A stretch of DNA of 64,000 nucleotides from Methanimicrococcus blatticola (GTDB lineage: Archaea > Halobacteriota > Methanosarcinia > Methanosarcinales > Methanosarcinaceae), in assembly GCF_004363215.1 (NCBI RefSeq), contig NZ_SNYS01000005.1, positions 62,001 through 126,000 of the forward strand, read 5' to 3'. Shown one piece after another: positions 8,677 to 17,470 of the stretch; position 1 is the first letter of the stretch; the number at the start of each line of letters is the position of its first letter. A program made the position numbers and the translations under genes. The notes under the pieces are model-generated. The model searched no databases, had not been told where the DNA came from, and saw only the letters and a program-made list of their open reading frames with translations.

Positions 8677-9390
8677 TTATTCCTTTCCCAAATAAAAAGA
8701 ATATTGCATTTCCGCCGCGCGGTAAGCAGCTTGCAGTTCTGCCGCGGATTCATCGGCCAGATCTAACTTTTCAATTTCGGAGCCGATGAGTTTGAGTTCG
8801 CGGTCAAACGGACCGAGACGTCTGAGAAAAGTTGTTTTATCAGACTCGTTTTCAATCAATTCATCATAAACTTCTTTGATTCGAAGACCGAAAAGTTTGA
8901 TTCTGTCAGCGGTTGAAAGCGGACCGTCCGGAATTTTAATTTTTGAACCCGATTTTTCTTTTGAATCGGATTTGATATTAGATTTAGCATCAGATTTTGC
9001 CGCCGAACCGGATTGTTCAATGCGTTCCGTTAAAAAAGAAGCGTCAGCCTCTGTATCAAACTCAGCCGTTTCGGTTTTGCGGGTCGGCTCATATCCTTCA
9101 GGATAATTAAATACGTCATCGGATTGGCAAATATCAAAAGCCTCCGAGAGTTTTTGCGCGAAAGCATAGCCTTTGGGCGTTAATTTTAAAAAACGGCTCC
9201 GTCCTTCAAAAACAGAAGACAGAAAACCGATGCTTTCCAATCGTTTTATAATTTTATTGGTATGCGCAAAGGTGGATTCAATGTTTGCCGCCACTTCGGA
9301 AATATAAGTCACTTCTTTCTGATAGATAAAAAGAAAAGCTGAAACCGTTTTCTCCTGAAACAAAAACTTTTCATCGGCACTAAATTTCAT
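8677..9390 (-). CDS. MarR-like winged-helix transcription regulator
   Basis: 237 residues. The N-terminal half is a winged helix: EVTYISEVAANIESTFAHTN as helix-turn-helix (about 30-50), IIKRLESIGFL as recognition end, then a wing with EGRSRFLKLTPKG. A Ser/Lys/Asp-rich linker (about 115-155) leads to a helical C-terminal domain of unknown role. This plan occurs in archaeal MarR-type regulators. A 136-bp gap with repeated ACTCTTTTCC follows before DUF2110. Target genes are unknown. Confidence 0.8.
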   Translation of the reverse strand: MKFSADEKFLFQEKTVSAFLFIYQKEVTYISEVAANIESTFAHTNKIIKRLESIGFLSSVFEGRSRFLKLTPKGYAFAQKLSEAFDICQSDDVFNYPEGYEPTRKTETAEFDTEADASFLTERIEQSGSAAKSDAKSNIKSDSKEKSGSKIKIPDGPLSTADRIKLFGLRIKEVYDELIENESDKTTFLRRLGPFDRELKLIGSEIEKLDLADESAAELQAAYRAAEMQYSFYLGKE

Positions 9391-9534
9391 GAATATCCTC
9401 GCAAACCGCTGTTAAAACAAATATAACACAGAATACAGGTTGAGAAATAAAAACATACCGTTCTTTTAATTATTTTTTCAAAAAAAACGTCAACATCATT
9501 TTCAATCAAATTAAATAAAATCCGAAACAACCAT

Positions 9535-9923
9535 CCGCTAATTTTCGTTCCCGGGCGGTGCGAAGCAGCGAACCGGATTTCGATCTGAGCAAAGCGAAGA
9601 GAGGAACGGAAATTTGCGGATTCGTACTCATCGGATACAGCAAAAACTTAAAACTGATTTTTCAAGTTAATTTATTTTCACTTCATCTTTCTTACTTTAC
9701 TGTGCCAACTTGCTGTCTATTTTGCTGCGTGCATCTGCTCTTTCTTATCACACCCGTTCGCTTCGTGAACGTGGCCACCCCTGAGTTTGTGCTTTTCTGC
9801 AGTGTTTGCCGGGTCGCTTGTTTGCCATCCGCTTGCTCGCGTTCGCCTGCTCGCCTCTGCCGCCTGCTCTCTGCCGCCTGCTCATACGCTTGCCGCTGCA
9901 ATATTCATCGCTCGCGCCGCGCC
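9535..9923 (+). repeat. Dispersed intergenic repeat R1, copy 1
   Basis: Begins with the hairpin CCGCTAATTTTCGTTCC...GGAACGGAAATTTGCGG, then a conserved block with ACTCATCGGATACAGC, then TTATCACACCCGTTCGC with a small hairpin, a C/T-rich variable part and the end CGCTCGCGCCGCGCC. The first 230 bp are almost identical to the inverted copy at 28509-28842. It fills most of the 745-bp gap 9391-10136; the rest is A-rich with nothing recognisable. Orientation assigned with the AATT-hairpin end as left. Confidence 0.85.
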
Positions 9924-10136
9924 TGAACAGAACCCGAATTTAAAAATAACAAAATTGACACTCCGGATTTAAAAATTCTAAAAAAGCAAAGCGTGGTCTT
10001 TTCGATAGAAATCAGAAGAAATCGGGAAGAAACGAAATAGGAAGAAAACAGAAAAATTGAACGAAAAAAGAAAGGATCAATCTGAAATTGAAAAATCAAT
10101 TTCGGATTGATAAATTCATTAAAGTTTAAATCAGAA

Positions 10137-10652
10137 TTATGCGACAGTCACTGTCAAGACAGGGGCTGCGTCTCCGAAGGGCTCGCCTGTGTAGTAGTTG
10201 AGCAAGTCGATCTTGTAGGTACCTGCTTCGTTGAATGTGAGTGTTGCAGAGTATCTGGGGTTGAGATCGAAGTCTTCAAAGGCACCGCTTTCAGAGTGGA
10301 AAGTGTGTCTGAAGTTTCTGGTTTCAGTGTTCATGAATCTGACAGTTTCGCCTTTGCTGACGCTTAAGGAAGTTGTGCTGAACTTCTGGTCTTTGGTTGT
10401 CACGAAATAGGTGGGCTCGGCATCTCCGGATTCGCCCAAAACAACTGTAACAGAGCCGGCAGACGGGGTGTTGTTGGTTGTGTTGTTGCCTTCAGACGGA
10501 ACAGTGGTGTTGTTGGTTGTATTGTTGGTCGTGTTGTTGGTTGTGTTGTTGGTTGCGTTGTCGTCATCGCCGCCGAGACAGCCGGAGAAGCCGACTGCTG
10601 CGAAAAGCATAACTAAAACAACGAGACCCATCAATAATTTAGTTGTTTTCAT
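10137..10652 (-). CDS. Cupredoxin-like lipoprotein with NNTT repeats
   Basis: 171 residues. Signal peptide with lipobox VGFSGC (Cys about 25), so probably lipid-anchored outside the membrane. A linker of repeated NNTT follows (residues 33-66), rich in N-x-T sequons for N-glycosylation. The C-terminal domain has a cupredoxin-like course: VSKGETVRFMNTE, FRHTFHSE, FNEAGTYKIDLLNYYTG. It keeps histidines but lacks the Cys and Met copper ligands expected near YKIDLLNYYTG, so copper binding of the usual type is doubtful. Paralogue of the next gene (10855). Confidence 0.75.
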   Translation of the reverse strand: MKTTKLLMGLVVLVMLFAAVGFSGCLGGDDDNATNNTTNNTTNNTTNNTTVPSEGNNTTNNTPSAGSVTVVLGESGDAEPTYFVTTKDQKFSTTSLSVSKGETVRFMNTETRNFRHTFHSESGAFEDFDLNPRYSATLTFNEAGTYKIDLLNYYTGEPFGDAAPVLTVTVA

Positions 10653-10854
10653 ATGATCCCTCTTTGTTTAAATTTAGTTTAATTTACAGATAAAAACAAG
10701 CATTACTGCTTATTGAAATTAAAGAATAATTAAAATTGAAAAATCAAAATTAATTAACCCTTATAAATTTGAATTGTGTTGTGATTAAATTACATTGCTG
10801 TTAACATTTCTCTGTTACATTGATGCTATATTGCGTTAACATTGTTGTTGACGG

Positions 10855-11364
10855 TTACGTTACCGTCACGGTTAAGACAATCGGCGCATCGCCGTGAGGC
10901 TCGCCGGTGTAATAGTTAATCATATCAATTTTGTAAGTTCCCGGCTGGTTAAATGTCAAATAGGCAAAATAACCCGGAATAAGATCAAAATCTTCAAAGG
11001 CATTTTCCTCTGATTGGAAAATGTGTCTGAAATTGCGTTCTTCACGGCTCCAAAGCCTGACTGCGTCACCGGTGCTGATACTGACAGAAGTTGAAGAATA
11101 TCTTTTGTTCTTAATTGTAATCAACACGGAGTTATCGCCATCAAAAGTCGTTGAAACATTAACTTTTTCAGTCGGTTCAACAACAGGAGGAGCGACATCT
11201 TCAGACGGCGTTTCATCGACAGGTGGCGTAATGTTTTCCGGCGGTGTTACGTTTTCCGAAGGCGTTGCATTATCATCATTTCCTCCGAGACAGCCGGAGA
11301 ATCCGACTGCTGTGAAGAGCAAAATCAAAACAGCAAAAATCATTAATGTTTTGGATTTAACCAT
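10855..11364 (-). CDS. Cupredoxin-like lipoprotein (paralogue)
   Basis: 169 residues, with the same layout and clear similarity to the neighbouring lipoprotein: lipobox VGFSGC, a Pro/Glu-rich linker with TPPENITPP-type repeats in place of NNTT, and the C-terminal domain with VRLWSREERNFRHIF, FEDFDLIPGYFAYLTF and GTYKIDMINYYTGEPHGDA. The Cys/Met ligands are missing here too. Tandem duplication with rapid linker change is the simplest reading. The 298 bp upstream (11365-11662) show nothing recognisable. Confidence 0.75.
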   Translation of the reverse strand: MVKSKTLMIFAVLILLFTAVGFSGCLGGNDDNATPSENVTPPENITPPVDETPSEDVAPPVVEPTEKVNVSTTFDGDNSVLITIKNKRYSSTSVSISTGDAVRLWSREERNFRHIFQSEENAFEDFDLIPGYFAYLTFNQPGTYKIDMINYYTGEPHGDAPIVLTVTVT

Positions 11365-11662
11365 TCGATTCCTCTTTTAAATTGGATTTAATATTGAATT
11401 TAAATTTTAGATTTAAATTATTTAAATTAAAAGATAAACGCGAACAATTTATTGATAACTTTACATGAATGTGTTAAAATTCAACCCCTTTAAAGATGAG
11501 AATTAAAACAATATAGAATCAATAAACCGTAAGTTAAAAAATAAATGGAAGACAGATATATAAATATTTTCAACAGACAAAGACAATTTCATAGCAGAAC
11601 GGCATCTTTTGAAATATCGGACTTCGACAATTGCTATGAAAAAAACTCTTAATAAGATATTT

Positions 11663-12829
11663 TTATGATTGATTTTTTAAAATGTCTAAAATAATTTCAA
11701 CTGAAGCGTCCGTTTTAAATGAAGTCCCGGAAAAATGCGTTCGTGTTGCGATATAGCCGGCTTTTCGAACAGATTCTAAAAACGGTTCCATCGGCGGCGC
11801 TGAAATTTTCAGCATTTCACACAATAAATGCTGGTCATAAAAGAACGGAATGTCGGCTTCATCGCGGCAAACCGTCAGCAGTTTAATCGCTTCTTCTTTT
11901 TTATTGAGCGGCAAAGAATTCAATTTGGAAATCACGTCGTTGCAGAAATCTTTGTCTTTAAAAGTTCCCAGCCAAAGCGGTCCCGACATTTTGCGTTTCC
12001 CGCCGCAAACCGGACATTCTTCATTCATGAAAACGGCAAGACCGTTTTTTGTTTCCATGTTTTTGCATTGCGGGCACCAGGCAATAAAACCCAGCTCTTT
12101 CAATGTTTTATCAGCGTTGCCCGCGCCGTTTAATATTTCAGCATAAACGCGAACATAATGACGTGTTGCATGAGAAAATAACGGCCGAATTCCTTTATCA
12201 AATTTAGAAGCTGCGCGGGCGATACTTCCGATTAAGATGCGAAGTCCCATTTCGCTGTGAAATTCATTATTCAGCGGAACAGCCGCATATTTTCGCATTC
12301 CTGATTTGAGATGCGCGCCGCACAACGGTGCCGTATCGGTTGCAGTTACACCGAGGAAAAAAGAAGCGGACGAAACGGCGGAATCTAAAAAGGGAGCAGG
12401 CGTTCCAAACGGGTCAATGTCAACAATTGCGAATTTTTGCCCGTGAAGAAGTTTGTCAGCGCCCATACACGTTGCCGTCACGGTTTCTTGAAGATTATTG
12501 TAATCGATATTTTTTTGAATTAATGAGACAGCCTCTTCTTTCCAATCATTGAGAACAGCGGCAATCCCGACTTCTTTTGAGACACGGAGGCCGCGGATTC
12601 CGGAAGCGGAAAATGCATCAGCGTATGTGATTTGAGATTTATCAAACCCTTTTCGTTCGGCCAATTTTTTGGCATAAACGGAAGTTACCGCCACATTAAT
12701 ATCCCGATTCATTTCCATGGCGGGATTGTAAAAAACAGAAGCGGACGCTGACGGAACATCGGGATCATTGTCAGTCGGAACATAAACTTCCGTTTGCCCT
12801 TCTTTGATTAAGCGGTACGTTTCTGTCAT
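11663..12829 (-). CDS. trm1: tRNA (guanine(26)-N2)-dimethyltransferase Trm1
   Basis: 388 residues from the ATG coding MTETYRLIKEGQTEV, the usual archaeal Trm1 start; an ATG nine bases upstream is less likely. The enzyme makes m2,2G at position 26 of tRNA from SAM. Visible are the SAM-binding ADAFSASGIRGLRVSKEV (about 68-85), the catalytic-loop DIDPFGTPAPFLD, and a C-terminal zinc-type pair CPQC...CPVC (about 255-280). Length is normal for archaea. Confidence 0.95.
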   Translation of the reverse strand: MTETYRLIKEGQTEVYVPTDNDPDVPSASASVFYNPAMEMNRDINVAVTSVYAKKLAERKGFDKSQITYADAFSASGIRGLRVSKEVGIAAVLNDWKEEAVSLIQKNIDYNNLQETVTATCMGADKLLHGQKFAIVDIDPFGTPAPFLDSAVSSASFFLGVTATDTAPLCGAHLKSGMRKYAAVPLNNEFHSEMGLRILIGSIARAASKFDKGIRPLFSHATRHYVRVYAEILNGAGNADKTLKELGFIAWCPQCKNMETKNGLAVFMNEECPVCGGKRKMSGPLWLGTFKDKDFCNDVISKLNSLPLNKKEEAIKLLTVCRDEADIPFFYDQHLLCEMLKISAPPMEPFLESVRKAGYIATRTHFSGTSFKTDASVEIILDILKNQS

Positions 12830-12892
12830 TAGATTCACTCGCGGAAATAAATATTAAATTTCGTTGTGATTTTTCTTTTTTATTTTTCTTTT

Positions 12893-14284
12893 TTATTCTT
12901 CAAATATTTTCTTGGCAAACCATTCGGGATCGAATTTCAGCAAATCATCGTATTCCTGACCGACACCGAAGAACAGAATCGGTTTTTGCGTGATGTATGC
13001 GATTGAGATGGCTGCGCCGCCTTTGGAGTCGGCGTCCAGTTTGGTCAAAATCGTGCCGTTAATCGGAACGGCATCATTAAACTGGGACGCGCGCTCAACG
13101 GCATCGTTTCCGGCGGTTGCTTCATCAACAAAGATGATGAGATCGGGTGTGCTGACGCGGCAGATTTTTTCAAGCTGCGCCATCAAATTGACGTTTGTGT
13201 GCATTCTTCCGGCGGTGTCGGAAAGCAAAACATCGGATTTGTGGGCTTTTGCGTATTGAAGCGCGTCATAAATGACGGCTGCCGGGTCGGATCCTTCCTG
13301 GTGCTTAATCACTTTAATACCCAAACGGTCGGCATGAATTTGAATTTGATCAATCGCGCCGGCACGGAATGTGTCGCCGGCTGCAATTGTTATGGAATAC
13401 CCGTTCTTTTGAAGACGGTTCGCAATTTTTGCGATGCTCGTTGTTTTTCCGGTGCCGTTGATACCGACGAAAGCGATATGAACGGTTTGTCCGCGGCGCG
13501 CTTCCATGAATTCATCAAAATCAAAAACATTGGCGGACATAACTTCCAAAATCGCATTCTTGAGTGCTTCTTCGACAATGCTTCCCGTGTTTTTGCCGAG
13601 ACGTTTTCTGGTGCCGCTGAGCTGCTCGCGGACAGACGCGACAATCGCATCGGTGACGGAGAGCGCCAAATCGCTTTCAAGAAGAGCGATTTCAAGTTCC
13701 ATGAGCGGTCCTTCCAAATCATCGTCATCCAAAATGACCTCACGGTCAAAAATCAACGCCTTGGCTTTTCCGAAAAAGCCGGTTTTCTCTTTTTTCTGTT
13801 CGGCTTGCTCTGATTCAGAGGAGACGGAATCAACAGAAACGACAGAGGAGTCAACAGAAGAAATGGCAGAAAAGTCAGCAGAAGAGTCGGCAGTTGCCAT
13901 CGGTTGCTCCTCAGCTTGTTCCTTGACTTGCACCTCAGCCTGTTCTTTGATTTGCTCCTCAGCTTGTTCCTTGACTTGCGTCTCAACCTGTTCCTTGGTT
14001 TGCGCTTCAGTTTGTCCTTTGTCCCCGATTGTTCCTTCAACCATGACTTCAATGGTGTCATCTTTTGTTTCGGCAACGGCTTCGAGTTCTTTTTCCTCAA
14101 GAACCTCTGCGATTTCTTCTGCCGCGGCCTTCGCCCCTTCGACACTCATGTCGCCATCGGTTTTGACAACAACTTCTTCTTCGACAATAACCTCGGGCTC
14201 TTCGAGCTCAACGGCTTTTTCCTCAACCGTTTTGTCCAAAGATTTTGTGAAGCTTGCCAGTTTTTCCTTTAATTTTCCGAACAA
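12893..14284 (-). CDS. ftsY: Signal recognition particle receptor FtsY
   Basis: 463 residues. The GTPase (NG domain) runs from about 185 to the end: Walker A GINGTGKTT (274-282), DTFRAGAIDQ, DTAGRMH, and TKLDADSKGGA. It docks ribosome-SRP complexes at the membrane for co-translational insertion. The N-terminal 165 residues are acidic and low in complexity, with degenerate repeats of the type EQAEEQIK/EQVETQVK (about 98-127) and a Ser/Val/Asp-rich stretch; archaeal FtsY commonly has a variable acidic A region, but a repeat of this kind is unusual. Long antisense frames here are shadows of this biased sequence. Confidence 0.95.
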   Translation of the reverse strand: MFGKLKEKLASFTKSLDKTVEEKAVELEEPEVIVEEEVVVKTDGDMSVEGAKAAAEEIAEVLEEKELEAVAETKDDTIEVMVEGTIGDKGQTEAQTKEQVETQVKEQAEEQIKEQAEVQVKEQAEEQPMATADSSADFSAISSVDSSVVSVDSVSSESEQAEQKKEKTGFFGKAKALIFDREVILDDDDLEGPLMELEIALLESDLALSVTDAIVASVREQLSGTRKRLGKNTGSIVEEALKNAILEVMSANVFDFDEFMEARRGQTVHIAFVGINGTGKTTSIAKIANRLQKNGYSITIAAGDTFRAGAIDQIQIHADRLGIKVIKHQEGSDPAAVIYDALQYAKAHKSDVLLSDTAGRMHTNVNLMAQLEKICRVSTPDLIIFVDEATAGNDAVERASQFNDAVPINGTILTKLDADSKGGAAISIAYITQKPILFFGVGQEYDDLLKFDPEWFAKKIFEE

Positions 14285-14435
14285 GAAATAATCTCCTGAA
14301 ATTGATTACGTAATATTGAATTTATATGAAGTAAAGAGAAAACGAATATAAATAAATGTGAGTCGGAAGAAAACAAATTAAGACGAAACGGTTCGAAATA
14401 AACTGAAAAACTCAAGTATAAATCAAAAATTAATC

Positions 14436-14580
14436 GAAACCCCAAATAAAAATCAAAATGAATGGAAACCCCAAATAAAAATCAAAATGAATAGAAACCC
14501 CAAATAAAAATCAAAAATGAATGGAAACCCCAAATAAAAATCAAAAATGAATTGAATCTCAAATACAAATCAAAAATGGA
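14436..14580. repeat. Tandem repeat, 29-30-bp units
   Basis: Five units starting GAAACCCCAAATAAAAATC at 14436, 14465, 14494, 14524 and (degenerate) 14554. They lie in the 697-bp gap between ftsY and the secretion locus, just before a copy of repeat R1. Noncoding. Confidence 0.88.
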
Positions 14581-14598
14581 TTAATCCCTCAAATACGA

Positions 14599-14917
14599 CC
14601 GCTAATTCCGAATTTTGGTCTGAGCGAAGCGAAGAACAAAATCGGAATTTGCGGCTGTTCAAAGAAAGAGATGGCATAAACAGAAAACGCAGTTTACTCA
14701 ATCGGCCTGCTGCTTTGATCTTGGTTGCTGCTTCTGTCTTGGCTTCTATTGTAGCGGTTGGTGCTGCCATTGAAACTGTCAGTGCTACTGCATGCATCTG
14801 CTTCTTATCACACCCGTTCGCTTGCGCGAACGGAGCCGCTGCGACCTTACTGCTACCTTGCCGTTATCTTACTGTTACCTTGCCGTTTCCGTTCGTTGCC
14901 ACCGTCGCCGCGCGCGA
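14599..14917 (+). repeat. Dispersed intergenic repeat R1, copy 2
   Basis: Left hairpin CCGCTAATTCCGAATTTTG...AAAATCGGAATTTGCGG with GAGCGAAGCGAAG in its loop. A divergent middle follows, then GCATCTGCTTCTTATCACACC, the hairpin CCGTTCGCTTGCGCGAACGG, a ladder of TTAC-TGCTACCTTGCCG units and the end GTCGCCGCGCGCGA. Same architecture as the other R1 copies but with a diverged middle. Confidence 0.78.
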
Positions 14918-14981
14918 ATTGCATCATTTATTCAAAATTATTTCAAAACCGAAACAGGTTTTCAAAAAAATGAAAAAAACA

Positions 14982-15890
14982 TCACAAATCCTCTTTTTCA
15001 TTAATAATTTCCAAAATCAGCAAAAAGAAAATTCCTAAAAACGGAACAAGCTGATACGCAAGCACCTTCATTTGTTCGGTTTGCGGTCCGGAAAGCGGTG
15101 TCATTGTGAAAAATAAAATCATAAAGAAAAGCGGCATCGCTAAGAAAACGGTGATATAAATTTCAGAAAGCATATCAAGGGTTTGAAAATATTTTTCTTT
15201 TCGCTGCAAAGCGAGACTTTGATATTCGTGCTTTTTGGAAATGATGAATTTTTGAAAACTGCCGCCGGAAATCATTGTGTTTTTGGAACTGAGGATGAAA
15301 TCAGAAAACATCGGAGAGGATGTTTCTTCCGACAGTTTTTGAAGTGCTGACGGGTAATCCCGCCCGAAATAATTGACTGAAACGGCGATTGTTTTCATTT
15401 CATCAGAAAGGTCCCGATAAACAGACCTGATTCTTTTTTGAGACATGGAAATGAAGATATTTTCAATTGAAACGCCGGCAATTGACATTGCCGCCATATA
15501 ATTAACGGCAAACGGCAACTGCTGTTCAATTTTGAGTTTTCGGTCATATGCTTTAAAAAAAGGAAGCAGGATAAGAAATAATCCGGCAAGAATAATTGAA
15601 AAGACAGTGAAAATACAAATCAGAACAGTCGCGACTCTTGTTTGTTCTTCATCAATTCGATTGGCGATGTTTAATGAAAAGACGGCGATTTCAAGAAAAA
15701 ATCCGGTGCTTGCAATTAAAAAGGAAATAAACAGAATAAAAGAAAGGTAAAGAACAGCCGGAAAAGACATTCTGCTTTTTTTCAAATTTTGATTTAAAAA
15801 TGACAAATTCATTTTTTCGGCGGCTTTGCCGAATAAACGATATGAAAAGAAAGCGGCGCGATCAAATAAAGAATAAAAATCGGGAATCAT
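14982..15890 (-). CDS. Tad/type II secretion F-domain membrane protein (TadC-like)
   Basis: 302 residues. Hydrophobic segments at about 45-75, 90-115, 245-270 and 275-295 flank a cytoplasmic T2SF-type domain (GVSIENIFISM, FGRDYPSALQKLSEETSSPMFSDF, SGGSFQKFI). Such proteins form the inner-membrane platform under an assembly ATPase. It overlaps the ATPase gene by 4 bp (ATGA), so the two are coupled. Together with the divergent single-domain partner at 17471 it resembles the TadB/TadC split and not the two-domain ArlJ (FlaJ). Confidence 0.82.
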   Translation of the reverse strand: MIPDFYSLFDRAAFFSYRLFGKAAEKMNLSFLNQNLKKSRMSFPAVLYLSFILFISFLIASTGFFLEIAVFSLNIANRIDEEQTRVATVLICIFTVFSIILAGLFLILLPFFKAYDRKLKIEQQLPFAVNYMAAMSIAGVSIENIFISMSQKRIRSVYRDLSDEMKTIAVSVNYFGRDYPSALQKLSEETSSPMFSDFILSSKNTMISGGSFQKFIISKKHEYQSLALQRKEKYFQTLDMLSEIYITVFLAMPLFFMILFFTMTPLSGPQTEQMKVLAYQLVPFLGIFFLLILEIINEKEDL

Positions 15891-17377
15891 TTCGTTTCAC
15901 CGCTTGTCTGTGATTGAAGTTCTGAAACTCTGCGATTAAATTCGTCTTTCAATTTTTCAAACGTCCAGCCTCTTCGAATTCCGGTTTTTTCCAAAACCGC
16001 CGATTTTTCCAAATTGATTTTTTCATTCGGCCGATTCAGATTAAAAATTTCCTGCGTGAGAATTTCCGATGTTTGAGGGTCGGTTTCTAAAATTTCATAA
16101 ATGGAAAGACATTTTTTAGAGAAACGACCCTCATCTTCCGTTTGCGCTAAAATGACCAGCACATCCAATGTTTGAATCATAACGCGCGGCACGTTCATCG
16201 GCGGATTTTCAAGGCGGTGAATCAGCGTGTCAACCGATTCGGCATGCATCGTTGAAATTGTTGTGTGTCCGGTTGACATGGCCTGAAAAAGAACATACGC
16301 TTCCGACCCGCGGATTTCACCGACTAAAATATATTCGGGACGCTGCCGAAGAGACGCTTTGAGCAAATCATATAGCGTAATCTCGCCGACCGCTTTTTCC
16401 TCCGAAGATTTTTGTTTCTCCCTTGAAACGCCTGAAATCCAATTCAAATGCGGCAGATTAATTTCCCGCGTATCTTCAATGGAAACGATTTTTTTGTCAA
16501 TCGGAATAAAACGGCAAACGGCGTTTAAAGACGTTGTTTTCCCGCAGGCGGTGCCGCCGGCAAACATCATGTTCATGTTCGACTCGACGCAAAGCCAAAG
16601 ATAAGCCATCATTTCCGCAGTAAACGTTCCGTTTTGTATCAATTCAAAAGGCGTAAACGGCGTTTCATTGAATCTTCGAATTGTAAATGTGCTCCCTTTT
16701 GTCGTGATTTCGCTGCCGAGCGTCAGTTGAGCGCGCGACCCGTCCGGAAGAACGGCGTCTGCCATCGGCTCGGCGACTGAAATCTGCCTCCCCGACCGTT
16801 GCGCCATTTTTCGAACCAAACCGTTCGTTTCATCAGCGGACAAAACGATATTGGTTTGAATCGACCCGTAATGCCTGTGAAAAACATAAATCGGCAGATT
16901 GCCGCCACTACATGAAATGTCTTCAATATTTGAGTCTTCCAAAAACGGCTGAACTTTTCCAAATCCCTGAAAATCTCGCAGAATGTAATAATTCAAAATA
17001 TCAAAGTCGTCATCAGAAAGACGAATGGAATATGTTTTCAGCAACCGAATAATCGTTTTTTGAAGCGCGAATCCATCGCCCTTGTCACCACCACTGCCAT
17101 CGTTACCACCACCACCACAGGCACCACTGCCACTGACATTACCGCAACCACCACCATCGCCCCCAACGCCATTATCACCATCATCCGTTTCTTTTTCAAA
17201 TAAATCGGGATTGAAAGAATCCTCCAAAAGTGACAGGATTTTTTGAAAAAGAAGAAATTTTCCCGGACTGATTTCAGGCTCAGACAAATGATAATGAATT
17301 CGGCCGGATTCCGTTTTCAAGATAAAAACCGAAACGTGCGGTTTGATTAATTCATAAGAATGAAGCAATTGGTCCAT
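15887..17377 (-). CDS. Type II/IV secretion system ATPase (TadA/VirB11/GspE family)
   Basis: 496 residues. Walker A GGTACGKT (274-281), Asp box and Walker B in YILVGEIRGSEA, and His box TGHTTISTMHAES are all present, so it should be a working hexameric ATPase for pilus assembly or secretion. Residues about 66-102 are a Gly/Asp-rich low-complexity insertion between the N-terminal part and the ATPase core, coded by a repetitive stretch near 17085-17190. It is coupled by 4 bp to the TadC-like gene. No pilin or prepilin peptidase gene is visible nearby. Confidence 0.9.
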   Translation of the reverse strand: MDQLLHSYELIKPHVSVFILKTESGRIHYHLSEPEISPGKFLLFQKILSLLEDSFNPDLFEKETDDGDNGVGGDGGGCGNVSGSGACGGGGNDGSGGDKGDGFALQKTIIRLLKTYSIRLSDDDFDILNYYILRDFQGFGKVQPFLEDSNIEDISCSGGNLPIYVFHRHYGSIQTNIVLSADETNGLVRKMAQRSGRQISVAEPMADAVLPDGSRAQLTLGSEITTKGSTFTIRRFNETPFTPFELIQNGTFTAEMMAYLWLCVESNMNMMFAGGTACGKTTSLNAVCRFIPIDKKIVSIEDTREINLPHLNWISGVSREKQKSSEEKAVGEITLYDLLKASLRQRPEYILVGEIRGSEAYVLFQAMSTGHTTISTMHAESVDTLIHRLENPPMNVPRVMIQTLDVLVILAQTEDEGRFSKKCLSIYEILETDPQTSEILTQEIFNLNRPNEKINLEKSAVLEKTGIRRGWTFEKLKDEFNRRVSELQSQTSGETK

Positions 17378-17470
17378 AACAGGACTTAAAATTTAGAATA
17401 ATAAAGCTGCCGATTTTGAAAAAATGAAAAAGTATATCAAGCGAATGTTTGATTTCAAACATGTGATGAA

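Noticed and set aside
8571-8753. 60-residue frame overlapping the MarR-like gene
   Set aside because: Lys/Glu-rich low-complexity shadow in another frame without a ribosome-binding site.
9558-9926. Possible small protein in R1 copies (9558-9926 and 28496-28819 are near-identical for 80 residues)
   Set aside because: Identity is at DNA level, covers hairpins and non-coding ends, and other R1 copies do not keep the frame.
13506-14291. Long antisense frames over ftsY
   Set aside because: Ser/Thr-rich reverse image of the repetitive N-terminus of ftsY; ftsY itself has all GTPase motifs.
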